Below are positions 25,768 to 32,907 of a stretch of 64,000 nucleotides of DNA, piece by piece (position 1 is the stretch's first letter; the number at the start of each line of letters is the position of its first letter). The translations under genes were made by a program, and so were the position numbers. Location: NCBI RefSeq assembly GCF_018449725.1, contig NZ_JAAVVC010000021.1, positions 1 through 64,000 on the forward strand, read 5' to 3'. Under the pieces are notes generated by a model. That model was not told the origin of the DNA. It saw only the letters and a list, made by a program, of their open reading frames with translations, and ran no database searches. Source of the DNA: Pseudomonas sp. dw_612 (GTDB lineage: Bacteria; Pseudomonadota; Gammaproteobacteria; Pseudomonadales; Pseudomonadaceae).

Positions 25768-26685
25768 ATGCGCACAGACCTGAATCTATTGCGAGTCCTG
25801 CTGGCCATTCACGACTGCGGCAACGTCACCGCCGCCGCCAAACGCCTGGGCATGAGCCAGCCGGCCGCCAGCGCGGCGTTGTCGCGGTTGCGCCAGTCAC
25901 TGGCAGATCCGTTGTTCGTACGCTCCGGCACCGCCATGGAAGCCACACCGCGAGCGCGCAGCATTGTCGAGCGCACTCGCGAAGTCATCGCCACCATCGA
26001 TCAGGAGATCCTGCCGAGCCCGACGTTTGACCCGGCGCTCAGCACCGAGGAATTCACTTTTTGTCTCAGTGAAATTGGGGAAGTGGTGTTTTTGCCGGCG
26101 ATCTTCGACCGCCTGCGCACCCAGGCCCCGAATGCGAAAATTCGCTGTGTGAGCCTGGCGCCCAAGGATTTGCTGGAAGCGTTACGCGAAGGAAAAGTCG
26201 ACTCGGTGCTGGGTTATTTTCCCGATCTGGATGCGCCGAACATTTATCAGCAGCGTCTGTTTTCCCATGACCTGGTGTGCCTGATCCGCCAGGACCATCA
26301 CATCACCGATGCAAAACTCTCAATCGACGCCTTCTGCAGCCTGGAGCACCTGCAAGTGCGCGATGGCAGTCGTAGCCAGGAAATGTACGAAAGCCATCTC
26401 GCGAGCCTGGGGATCAAACGCAACATCGTGCTGCAGATGTCGCACTACATGAGCATGGCCGCGATCATCGAGCGCTCCGATCTGGTGGTGGTATTACCGC
26501 GCACCGTCGCCAATCTGTATGCGCAACACTCCGCAGTCAGATTGATCGAACCGCCGGTGGAGATTCCACTCTACAACCTCAAGCACCACTGGCATGCGCG
26601 CTACCAAAAAGACCCGCGGCATCTTTGGCTGCGCAAGCAGGTCCTGGAATTATTTGGCAGTCACGACACGCCCATGACCGTTTGA
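25768..26685 (+). CDS. LysR-type regulator, NahR/NodD subgroup, of the aromatic cluster
   Basis: The 305-residue protein starts MRTDLNLLRVLLAIHDCGN, with the helix-turn-helix TAAAKRLGMSQPAASAALSRLR. A C-terminal domain follows, with the ESHLASLGIKRNIVL and LPRTVANLY segments seen in the NahR/NodD subgroup. That subgroup senses aromatic acids and flavonoids, NahR responding to salicylate. Divergent placement against dhbA makes it the likely activator, with 2,3-dihydroxybenzoate or the precursor as probable inducer (inference). Confidence 0.9.
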   Translation: MRTDLNLLRVLLAIHDCGNVTAAAKRLGMSQPAASAALSRLRQSLADPLFVRSGTAMEATPRARSIVERTREVIATIDQEILPSPTFDPALSTEEFTFCLSEIGEVVFLPAIFDRLRTQAPNAKIRCVSLAPKDLLEALREGKVDSVLGYFPDLDAPNIYQQRLFSHDLVCLIRQDHHITDAKLSIDAFCSLEHLQVRDGSRSQEMYESHLASLGIKRNIVLQMSHYMSMAAIIERSDLVVVLPRTVANLYAQHSAVRLIEPPVEIPLYNLKHHWHARYQKDPRHLWLRKQVLELFGSHDTPMTV

Positions 26686-26806
26686 AACGAAAAAAGCGCC
26701 GGGGATAAGGACGGATCCTTTTGCCAACCCGTTGTTTTGCCGTAGGCTTGACGCCAATTTGAATGCAAAACCATGAACCCTGCACAAGGCTGTAAACTGC
26801 TTTCCC

Positions 26807-27937
26807 ATGCGTAAACTTCTGTACCTGACCTTTTCCATGGCGCTCGTCGCCGCTCTTACGACCTACGCCATGTGGGCCGCGGACCGTCCGGTGGGTCATT
26901 ACCTGTCGGACCTGCGGATCAATCTGGCGGTCGATCAAGGCACCCCGGCCGATCGCGGCAACCTGCTGGGCATCCAGCCCGAGCTGTTCCCCACCGACTA
27001 CCAAAGCCCCGAGCGCCTGCATCGCAAGCTCGCGGCCTATCTGCAAAAGGCCCAGGACCAGGGTCTGTTGAACGAAAAAACCATCGTCGTGCTGCCTGAG
27101 CATGTCGGCACCTGGCTGATGGTCAGCGGCGAGAAAGATGAGCTGTATCAGGCCAGCACCCTCAAGGAAGCCATGAACTGGCTGGCGGCGAGTAACCCGT
27201 TGCAGTTCGTCCGCGCCCTGATCAGCGCCACGGGCACCAATCGTCTCGATGACGCTCACCTGCGCATGAAAGCCAAAGGCATGGCCAAGGATTACCAGGC
27301 GCTGTTCGGCGGGCTCGCGAAAGAGTTCCACGTGACGCTGGTGGCCGGCTCCATCGTGTTGCCCGAGCCGAGTGTTCGCGACGGCATCCTGAAAATCGGT
27401 CGTGGTGCGTTGTTCAATAGCAGCGTGGTGTTTGGTCGCGATGGTTTGCCGATCGGTCAGCCGCAGCGGCAGATGCATCCGGTTTTTGATGAACAGGACA
27501 CCCTCGCCGCCAACACCGAGCACACGGTCAACGTGATCGACACCCCGGCTGGACGCCTGGGCATCCTGATCGGCAGCGACAGTTGGTACCCGGACAATTA
27601 CCGCAAACTCGACGAGCAGGGTGCGCAACTGGTGGCGGTGCCGGCATTCGTGGTCGGGCACGGAACGTGGGACAAACCGTGGCGCGGCTACAAGGGCGCG
27701 TCGACACCGGGTTCCGTCAGCCTCAAGGCCGGCGAACTCAGCGAAGGCCAGGCCTGGCATCGCCTGACGCTGATCGCCCAGCCACCCAGCAGTCAGGCGA
27801 TTGCCGGCATGAGTGTGTTCCTGCGCGGGCAGTTCTGGGACAAGGGCAGCGCCGGTCAGAGCTTTCTCAGCAGCAATGGCCAGCACTCCGCCGACAGCGA
27901 TACCCGTGGCGCACGCTTGCTGAACCTCTGGTTGTAA
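26807..27937 (+). CDS. Membrane-anchored nitrilase-fold (CN-hydrolase-like) protein, probably inactive as amidase
   Basis: The 376-residue protein has an N-terminal hydrophobic anchor or signal (about residues 4-24), so the domain probably faces the periplasm. The carbon-nitrogen hydrolase fold is visible: VVLPEH holds the usual catalytic Glu. The lysine motif appears as PQRQMHPVF, and the nucleophile motif reads GILIGSDSWYP where active enzymes have a Cys (as in LICYD-x-x-FP). Both Lys and Cys therefore seem replaced by Gln and Ser. It is 3 bp upstream of an AraC-type gene and probably co-transcribed. Its role is unknown. Confidence 0.8.
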   Translation: MRKLLYLTFSMALVAALTTYAMWAADRPVGHYLSDLRINLAVDQGTPADRGNLLGIQPELFPTDYQSPERLHRKLAAYLQKAQDQGLLNEKTIVVLPEHVGTWLMVSGEKDELYQASTLKEAMNWLAASNPLQFVRALISATGTNRLDDAHLRMKAKGMAKDYQALFGGLAKEFHVTLVAGSIVLPEPSVRDGILKIGRGALFNSSVVFGRDGLPIGQPQRQMHPVFDEQDTLAANTEHTVNVIDTPAGRLGILIGSDSWYPDNYRKLDEQGAQLVAVPAFVVGHGTWDKPWRGYKGASTPGSVSLKAGELSEGQAWHRLTLIAQPPSSQAIAGMSVFLRGQFWDKGSAGQSFLSSNGQHSADSDTRGARLLNLWL

Positions 27938-27940
27938 ACC

Positions 27941-28981
27941 ATGAAGCCGCAGCCGATGCGCCTCGGGGATTTGTCGGTGGGCTTTGTTCACAGCCTGGCC
28001 GACGCCGTGCGCAGCCATGGCGCCGATCCTCAGCCATTACTCGACCAGTACGGCCTCGATGCCGCCCGCCTCGGTGAAGCCGGCGCGCGGCTGTCAATCC
28101 CGCGCTACATGCGCCTGGGCCACGGGGCAATTCAGCTGACCGGCGACCCGGCGCTGGGCTTGCGCATGGGCCGGCTCAGTCGCTTGAGTCAGGCCGGTCT
28201 GGCTGGCGTCACCGCCGCCCAGGCGCCGACGGTGCGGGAAGCCGCGCGTTGCCTGATCCGCTTCGAAGCCTTGTACGGCTCCAACTATCGCGGCCAATCG
28301 AGCTTTCACGAAGACGCCAAGGGGGCGTGGCTGCGTTTCTATTCCATCAGCCCCTACAACGCCTACAACCGCTTCGTGGTGGATTCGATCATCGCCGGCT
28401 GGTTGCAGCAGTTGTCCAGCGTGAGCCCTGCCCCGCTGCGCGCGGAACGCATCGAGATCGAGTTCGACGAACCGGATTATCGTGACGCCTACAGTGTGTT
28501 GGGCGACTGCCCGATCCAGTTCGGCGCTGAACACAATCAACTGCGCCTGAGCCTGGCCAGCCTCGCCCAGCGCAACCCGCAACACTGCCCGAGCACCTGG
28601 AAGCACCTGCTGCAATTGTGTGAACGGGAACTGGAACAGCTGACACGCACCCGCAGCCTGCGTGAACGCATCACTCAGTTGCTGGGGCCGTTGCTCAATG
28701 GCGGCCGGGAACCCGACCTGGAAGAAGTGGCGGCACGCTTGAAGCTGCCAACCTGGACCTTGCGTCGCAAACTCGCCGAGGAAGGCACGCAATTCCGTGC
28801 AATTCTCAACGACACTCGCCGCGACCTGGCCATGACCTACATTCGCGATACCGAACTGGTGTTCGGGGAAATCGCCTATCTGCTGGGCTTTGCCTCAGCC
28901 GAAGCCTTTCAACGGGCCTTCAAGCGCTGGAACGGCCAGACACCCGGCGAGTATCGCCGCAGTCATCGCCAATCCGCGTAA
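27941..28981 (+). CDS. AraC-family transcriptional regulator
   Basis: The 346-residue protein has an N-terminal arabinose-binding-like (OruR/ArgR-type) ligand domain and a C-terminal AraC helix-turn-helix pair. The latter is marked by LEEVAARLKLPTWTLRRKL, GEIAYLLGFASAEAFQRAFKRW and a final GQTPGEYR. It follows the nitrilase-like gene after 3 bp, and I expect one transcript. The ligand is unknown; that its ligand relates to the nitrilase-fold protein is a guess from adjacency. Confidence 0.9.
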   Translation: MKPQPMRLGDLSVGFVHSLADAVRSHGADPQPLLDQYGLDAARLGEAGARLSIPRYMRLGHGAIQLTGDPALGLRMGRLSRLSQAGLAGVTAAQAPTVREAARCLIRFEALYGSNYRGQSSFHEDAKGAWLRFYSISPYNAYNRFVVDSIIAGWLQQLSSVSPAPLRAERIEIEFDEPDYRDAYSVLGDCPIQFGAEHNQLRLSLASLAQRNPQHCPSTWKHLLQLCERELEQLTRTRSLRERITQLLGPLLNGGREPDLEEVAARLKLPTWTLRRKLAEEGTQFRAILNDTRRDLAMTYIRDTELVFGEIAYLLGFASAEAFQRAFKRWNGQTPGEYRRSHRQSA

Positions 28982-28985
28982 AGGC

Positions 28986-29072
28986 TTAAAGCTCAGTAGC
29001 GTCTTCGGCCGGTTCCAGCGGATCCAGTTCAAACGCCGAATACTCGAGCAACTCTTCTTGATAATCGTCCAT
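28986..29072 (-). CDS. Small acidic protein of 28 residues
   Basis: The reading frame begins MDDYQEELLEYSAFELD, is strongly acidic and ends DATEL. A strong ribosome site (AGGGGGAA, about 6 bp upstream) fixes the start at 29072. The wording is familiar to me from small conserved Pseudomonas hypotheticals, though I cannot search. The function is unknown. It converges on the AraC gene, with stops 4 bp apart. Confidence 0.7.
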   Translation of the reverse strand: MDDYQEELLEYSAFELDPLEPAEDATEL

Positions 29073-29332
29073 TGTGATGTTCCCCCTTTCACTCATTAAA
29101 AATGGCCTGATCAAATGACCAGCGCCTTGAGCATAAAGTGCCCGCGTGAAAGAAAAATGACGTTCACACGACACTCTGCCGCTACTGAATAAAACGTAGC
29201 AGGTGGTCAGGAATTTATCACAGGATTTTTTCGATGCAGGCCGTAGGACAATGGCCTGGTCTGACGTGGGTCAAGCTTGATGGCGGCTACGGGAGTGTGT
29301 CGACTGACGCGCTCCCGTAACGCCTGGATCGC

Positions 29333-30154
29333 TTACTGGGCCGGGATGGGTTCGCTTGGGGGCGGCATGTTATCCGGATGTGTCGGTGGCGTGATGGTCT
29401 CGGCGGCTGGAGCCGGTTCGGACGTTTCGGCAGGAGCAATCGGTGCTGCTTCCGGAGGCGGTGCAACAGGCTCCGAGCTGACGGGAGCCGCTTCAACCGG
29501 TGCCGGCGCCGCTACGGGCTCTGCGGCAGGTGCCGGGGTTGGCGCCAGCGCCGCCGGGGCTGCCTTGGCTTCAGGCACGCCGAGGTCGGTTTTCGGCTTC
29601 TCGACGATATGCGCGGCTTTCTTCGCTTCCGGCGGCAGGAACAATTCCACCAGGGTAAAGAAGCGCTCGTAGAACTTGGCCGAGGACACGGTTTCGCTGG
29701 CGACCTTGACCATCGAATCATCGGACGAGCCGATCGGCATCGACACCGAACCCAACACGCCAACACCGAGGCTGGCGGAGTTGTTGGTCTTCTTCAGCGC
29801 ATAGCGGTCCTGCAAGGCGTTGGCAAACATGGTCGCGTGGTGGCCTTCGGAACCATCATCGGCACACACCACACTGAAGCTGATCTCCATGTGGGTCTCA
29901 CCGGTCTGCTGGAAGCTCTTGTGCCCGCTGACCAGTTTCGGATCGCTGCTGGTGATGATGTAACCCTGGCTGAGCAACGCACGACGCGCGGCTTCGCAGG
30001 TCTGGGCATCAGTCACCGGGTAGCTGCGCGAAAACGTCCCGGAATCGTCGAAGTTCTCATGCTCATAGATGGCGGCTTTTTTCGACGAGCAACCGGCAGC
30101 AACGGCCAGCACCAGTGCCAGCCCTACAACACGCATGGGAATTGATCTAAACAT
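29333..30154 (-). CDS. DUF2242-like outer-membrane or periplasmic lipoprotein
   Basis: The 273-residue precursor has a signal peptide ending in a lipobox, LAVAAGC (Cys22), so the mature protein is lipidated. Residues about 25-180 form a compact domain resembling DUF2242. From about 185 on, the chain is a Pro/Ala-rich linker (repeats of the APAPxxAAPV kind), probably spanning the periplasm or disordered. Neighbours give no function, and the gene ends 178 bp before ppiD's terminator region. Confidence 0.75.
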   Translation of the reverse strand: MFRSIPMRVVGLALVLAVAAGCSSKKAAIYEHENFDDSGTFSRSYPVTDAQTCEAARRALLSQGYIITSSDPKLVSGHKSFQQTGETHMEISFSVVCADDGSEGHHATMFANALQDRYALKKTNNSASLGVGVLGSVSMPIGSSDDSMVKVASETVSSAKFYERFFTLVELFLPPEAKKAAHIVEKPKTDLGVPEAKAAPAALAPTPAPAAEPVAAPAPVEAAPVSSEPVAPPPEAAPIAPAETSEPAPAAETITPPTHPDNMPPPSEPIPAQ

Positions 30155-30324
30155 TGAACATCCTGAGAGAAAACGGTCCGGGGCGTATTGTGCAACAGAA
30201 CGATGCTTAGGTGCGCATCGATTAGTGTCTTAAAACGGTTACAGGTGTGTTGACCGCTATATGTGGGAAAAGTCGCACATATTCATGACTTCCCGATGGG
30301 CAGGGCCGAATTTTTGATCGCCTA

Positions 30325-30353
30325 CAAAAAACCCCGGCCTTTCGACCGGGGTT
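30325..30353 (-). terminator. Intrinsic terminator after ppiD
   Basis: On the minus strand CCCCGG pairs with CCGGGG, followed by a TTTTTT run. It lies about 30 bp past the ppiD stop. Confidence 0.85.
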
Positions 30354-30381
30354 CTTGTGTAGCGCGAAACTCAGTCAGCCA

Positions 30382-32253
30382 TCAATAACGCTTGATGTCA
30401 GCCTCGCCTTCCAGCTGCTTGCGGTAGGCCGCAAAGTCTTGCTGGCCGATGCGCGACGCGAGGAAGCGACGGTATTGCGCCTTCTCTTCATCGGTCGGCG
30501 CCGCGGCTTCGTTCACGCCGTTCAGACGCACGATCACCAGGCCACCGTCGGCCAGGGTCACGCTGCTGAACGTCGGCTTGTCCTTGGCGGCAGGCTTGGG
30601 CATACGGAACAGCGCTTGCAGCACGGTTGGGTCGACCCCTTCCTGTGCGCGAGTGGCGGCCGCGGTGACTTTCCAGTTCTGACCGTCAATCGCCTTGTCC
30701 AGCGGTGTCTTGCCGTCACGCAGGCTGGCGATCAACTGATCAGCCTTGGTCTTGGCGGCAGCACTGGCGTGCTCCTTGGCCAATTGCGTACGGATGCTGG
30801 CGGCAACGCTTTCGAGCGGCAACTGCGAAGGCTTCAAGTGCTCCTTGGCGCGCAACACAATCACGGTTTCCGGATCGAGCTCGATGGCGGTGCTGTTGGC
30901 ACCTTCATCCAGCACTTCAGGACTGAACGCTGCAGTGACCACGGCACGGTTGGCCGCAACACCTTCGCCACCTTCACGGCCGAACGGCGCGGAAGTATGG
31001 ACGGTCAGCTTCAAGTCTTGCGCTGGCTGGGCCAGATCGGAAGCTTCGAACGACGAGTCTTCCAGTTGCTTGGTCGCCTCGACGAAACGCTGCTCGACCT
31101 GCTGGGTTTTCAGCTCACGGGTCAGCTTGCCTTTGAGGCTGGCAAACGTCGGAACTTCAGGCGCTTCAACACCCAACAGCTTGATCAGGTGGAAACCGAA
31201 ATCAGTGCGGATAGGCTCCGACACTTGATCTTTGGCCAACGAATACAGGGCTTTTTCAAACGCTGGATCGTAGACGCCAGGACCGGCGTAACCGAGGTCA
31301 CCGCCGTTGTTCGCCGAACCCGGATCCTGGGAGAATTCCTTGGCCAACGCCTCGAACTTCTCGCCTTTGGCCAGGCGCGCCTGCACTTCTTCGATCTTGG
31401 CTTTGGCTTGCGCCTCGGTCACTTTGTCGTTCACTTCGATCAGAATGTGCGCAGCCCGGCGTTGTTCGGCCAGGTTGGCAGTTTCTTTCTGATACGCCGC
31501 TTGCAGGTCTTCGTCCTTGACGGCGACCTGATCAAAGAAGGAAGACTTCTTCAATTCCAGGTAATCGATGACCACCTGATCCGGCGTCATGAATTCCTTG
31601 GCGTGTTCGTCGTAGTAAGCCTTGACCTCATCGTCGGTCAGTTTCACCGCCGCAGGGTCAGCATTGATGTTCAGGGTCGCGAAATCGCGGGTCTGTTTTT
31701 CCAGACGGGCGAAGGCCAGAACCTGTGCATCCGTGACGAAACCACTGCCAGCCAGGCCAGCACGCAGCTGACCGATCAGCATTTCCTGAGCCAGCATCTG
31801 GCGGAATTGCATACGGCTGTAGCCCAGTTGACGGATCACCTGGTCGAAACGCTCAGCGCTGAACTTGCCGTCGACCTGGAATTCAGGCGTCTGCAGGATC
31901 ACCTGGTCCAAAGCGGCTTCGGAGAAAGCGAATTTCGATTTTTCAGCGCCTTGCAGCAGCAGCTTGCGATCGATCAGGCCTTTGAGGGCCGATTCGCGCA
32001 GCATTTTTTCGTCAAGCAAGGACGCGTCGAAATCCTTGCCCAGCTGTTGCATCAGCTGACGGCGTTGCATGTCGACGGCTTGGCTCAGCTCGTTCTGGCT
32101 GATTTCTTCGCCGTTGACCTTGGCCGCATCATTGCTGTGCGTCGTGGCCTTGAAAATGGCGTCGAAACCGGTCAAAGCCATCAGTGCAACGATGACTCCG
32201 ATAATGGTCTTGGCAATCCAGCCTTGTGAATTGTCCCTGATATTCTGCAGCAT
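30382..32253 (-). CDS. ppiD: Periplasmic folding chaperone/peptidyl-prolyl isomerase PpiD
   Basis: The 623-residue protein has one N-terminal membrane anchor (about residues 12-32), a SurA-like chaperone domain, and a parvulin domain near residues 265-360 marked by RRAAHILIEVND and GDLGYAGPGVYDPAFEKAL. PpiD sits at the Sec translocon exit and helps newly exported outer-membrane proteins fold. The place after hupB is conserved among gamma-proteobacteria. Confidence 0.95.
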   Translation of the reverse strand: MLQNIRDNSQGWIAKTIIGVIVALMALTGFDAIFKATTHSNDAAKVNGEEISQNELSQAVDMQRRQLMQQLGKDFDASLLDEKMLRESALKGLIDRKLLLQGAEKSKFAFSEAALDQVILQTPEFQVDGKFSAERFDQVIRQLGYSRMQFRQMLAQEMLIGQLRAGLAGSGFVTDAQVLAFARLEKQTRDFATLNINADPAAVKLTDDEVKAYYDEHAKEFMTPDQVVIDYLELKKSSFFDQVAVKDEDLQAAYQKETANLAEQRRAAHILIEVNDKVTEAQAKAKIEEVQARLAKGEKFEALAKEFSQDPGSANNGGDLGYAGPGVYDPAFEKALYSLAKDQVSEPIRTDFGFHLIKLLGVEAPEVPTFASLKGKLTRELKTQQVEQRFVEATKQLEDSSFEASDLAQPAQDLKLTVHTSAPFGREGGEGVAANRAVVTAAFSPEVLDEGANSTAIELDPETVIVLRAKEHLKPSQLPLESVAASIRTQLAKEHASAAAKTKADQLIASLRDGKTPLDKAIDGQNWKVTAAATRAQEGVDPTVLQALFRMPKPAAKDKPTFSSVTLADGGLVIVRLNGVNEAAAPTDEEKAQYRRFLASRIGQQDFAAYRKQLEGEADIKRY

Positions 32254-32323
32254 GCGTCCCCCAGAAACGGTTGAACTTCAAAATTAGGCAACCGTGGAGC
32301 GTGGGTAGAATCCGGATAGAAGA

Positions 32324-32347
32324 AAGGCGCATCCGGGGATGCGCCTT
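32324..32347 (-). terminator. Intrinsic terminator after the tRNA-like remnant
   Basis: The perfect stem AAGGCGCATCC/GGATGCGCCTT is followed on the minus strand by TTTCTTCT. It lies 9 bp past the tRNA-like 3' end and upstream of ppiD. Confidence 0.75.
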
Positions 32348-32355
32348 CTCGTAAC

Positions 32356-32433
32356 TGGCGGAGCGGACCGAGGGTTCGAACTTGCGACCCTCGGTGTCTC
32401 AGATCAACGACTTGTTGGCTGGACTACCGCTCC
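32356..32433 (-). pseudogene. Decayed tRNA-Asp-like sequence
   Basis: Read on the minus strand it begins GGAGCGGTAGTCCAG and ends with a complementary acceptor strand CCGCTCC plus GCCA, as tRNA-Asp does. Between them GGGTCGCAAGTTCGAACCC resembles a T-arm. The middle does not form a D-arm or anticodon arm, and the T-arm is displaced by an 8-bp stem, CCGAGGGT/ACCCTCGG. I therefore read it as a tRNA remnant or a tRNA-like processing element, not a working tRNA. Confidence 0.55.
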
Positions 32434-32486
32434 GCTGCCAGGTCAGGCATGACCCCGACCCGGATAGGCAAAAACCTGAATCGAAC

Positions 32487-32759
32487 TTAGTTGACAGCTT
32501 CTTTCAGTGCTTTACCGGCTTTGAAACCTGGTTTTTTGGCTGCAGCGATTTCCAGCGTTTTACCGGTCTGTGGGTTACGACCGATGCGAGCTGGACGATC
32601 AGTCACGGAGAACGTACCGAAACCAACCAGAACAACGGAGTCGCCAGCCTTGAGAGCGCCAGTGACGGATTCGATTACAGCGTCCAGCGCACGGCCAGCA
32701 GCAGCTTTCGGGATATCAGCGGATGCAGCGATAGCATCAATCAGTTCCGACTTGTTCAC
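32487..32759 (-). CDS. hupB: DNA-binding protein HU-beta
   Basis: The 90-residue protein matches HU throughout: MNKSELIDAIAASADI at the start, the dimer core, GFGTFSVTDRPARIGRNPQTG forming the DNA-gripping arm with its proline, and the lysine-rich C-terminus. HU compacts and bends the nucleoid DNA. It follows lon, as in other gamma-proteobacteria, but has its own promoter candidate. Confidence 0.97.
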   Translation of the reverse strand: MNKSELIDAIAASADIPKAAAGRALDAVIESVTGALKAGDSVVLVGFGTFSVTDRPARIGRNPQTGKTLEIAAAKKPGFKAGKALKEAVN

Positions 32760-32853
32760 TCTAAGTCCCCTTATATCTATTTGAGTATGATTCTAAGTTT
32801 TTTGGTGAAAGCAAAAACGAGTGCTGAATGGCCAACAGACACTTAAGAGCCGC

Positions 32854-32883
32854 TTTATAACAAGGGCTCTAAAAAGCTGTCAA
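32854..32883 (-). promoter_or_regulatory. Sigma-70-type promoter for hupB
   Basis: On the minus strand TTGACA (32878-32883) and TTATAA (32855-32860) are spaced by 17 bp, a near-consensus pair about 95 bp before the hupB start and just past the lon stop. Confidence 0.65.
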
Positions 32884-32907
32884 GGAAGCCCCCCAGGCAA
32901 ATGCGTA

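Noticed and set aside
30355..32229. Open frame of 624 codons opposite ppiD
   Set aside because: Shadow of ppiD; composition and lack of start signals argue against it.
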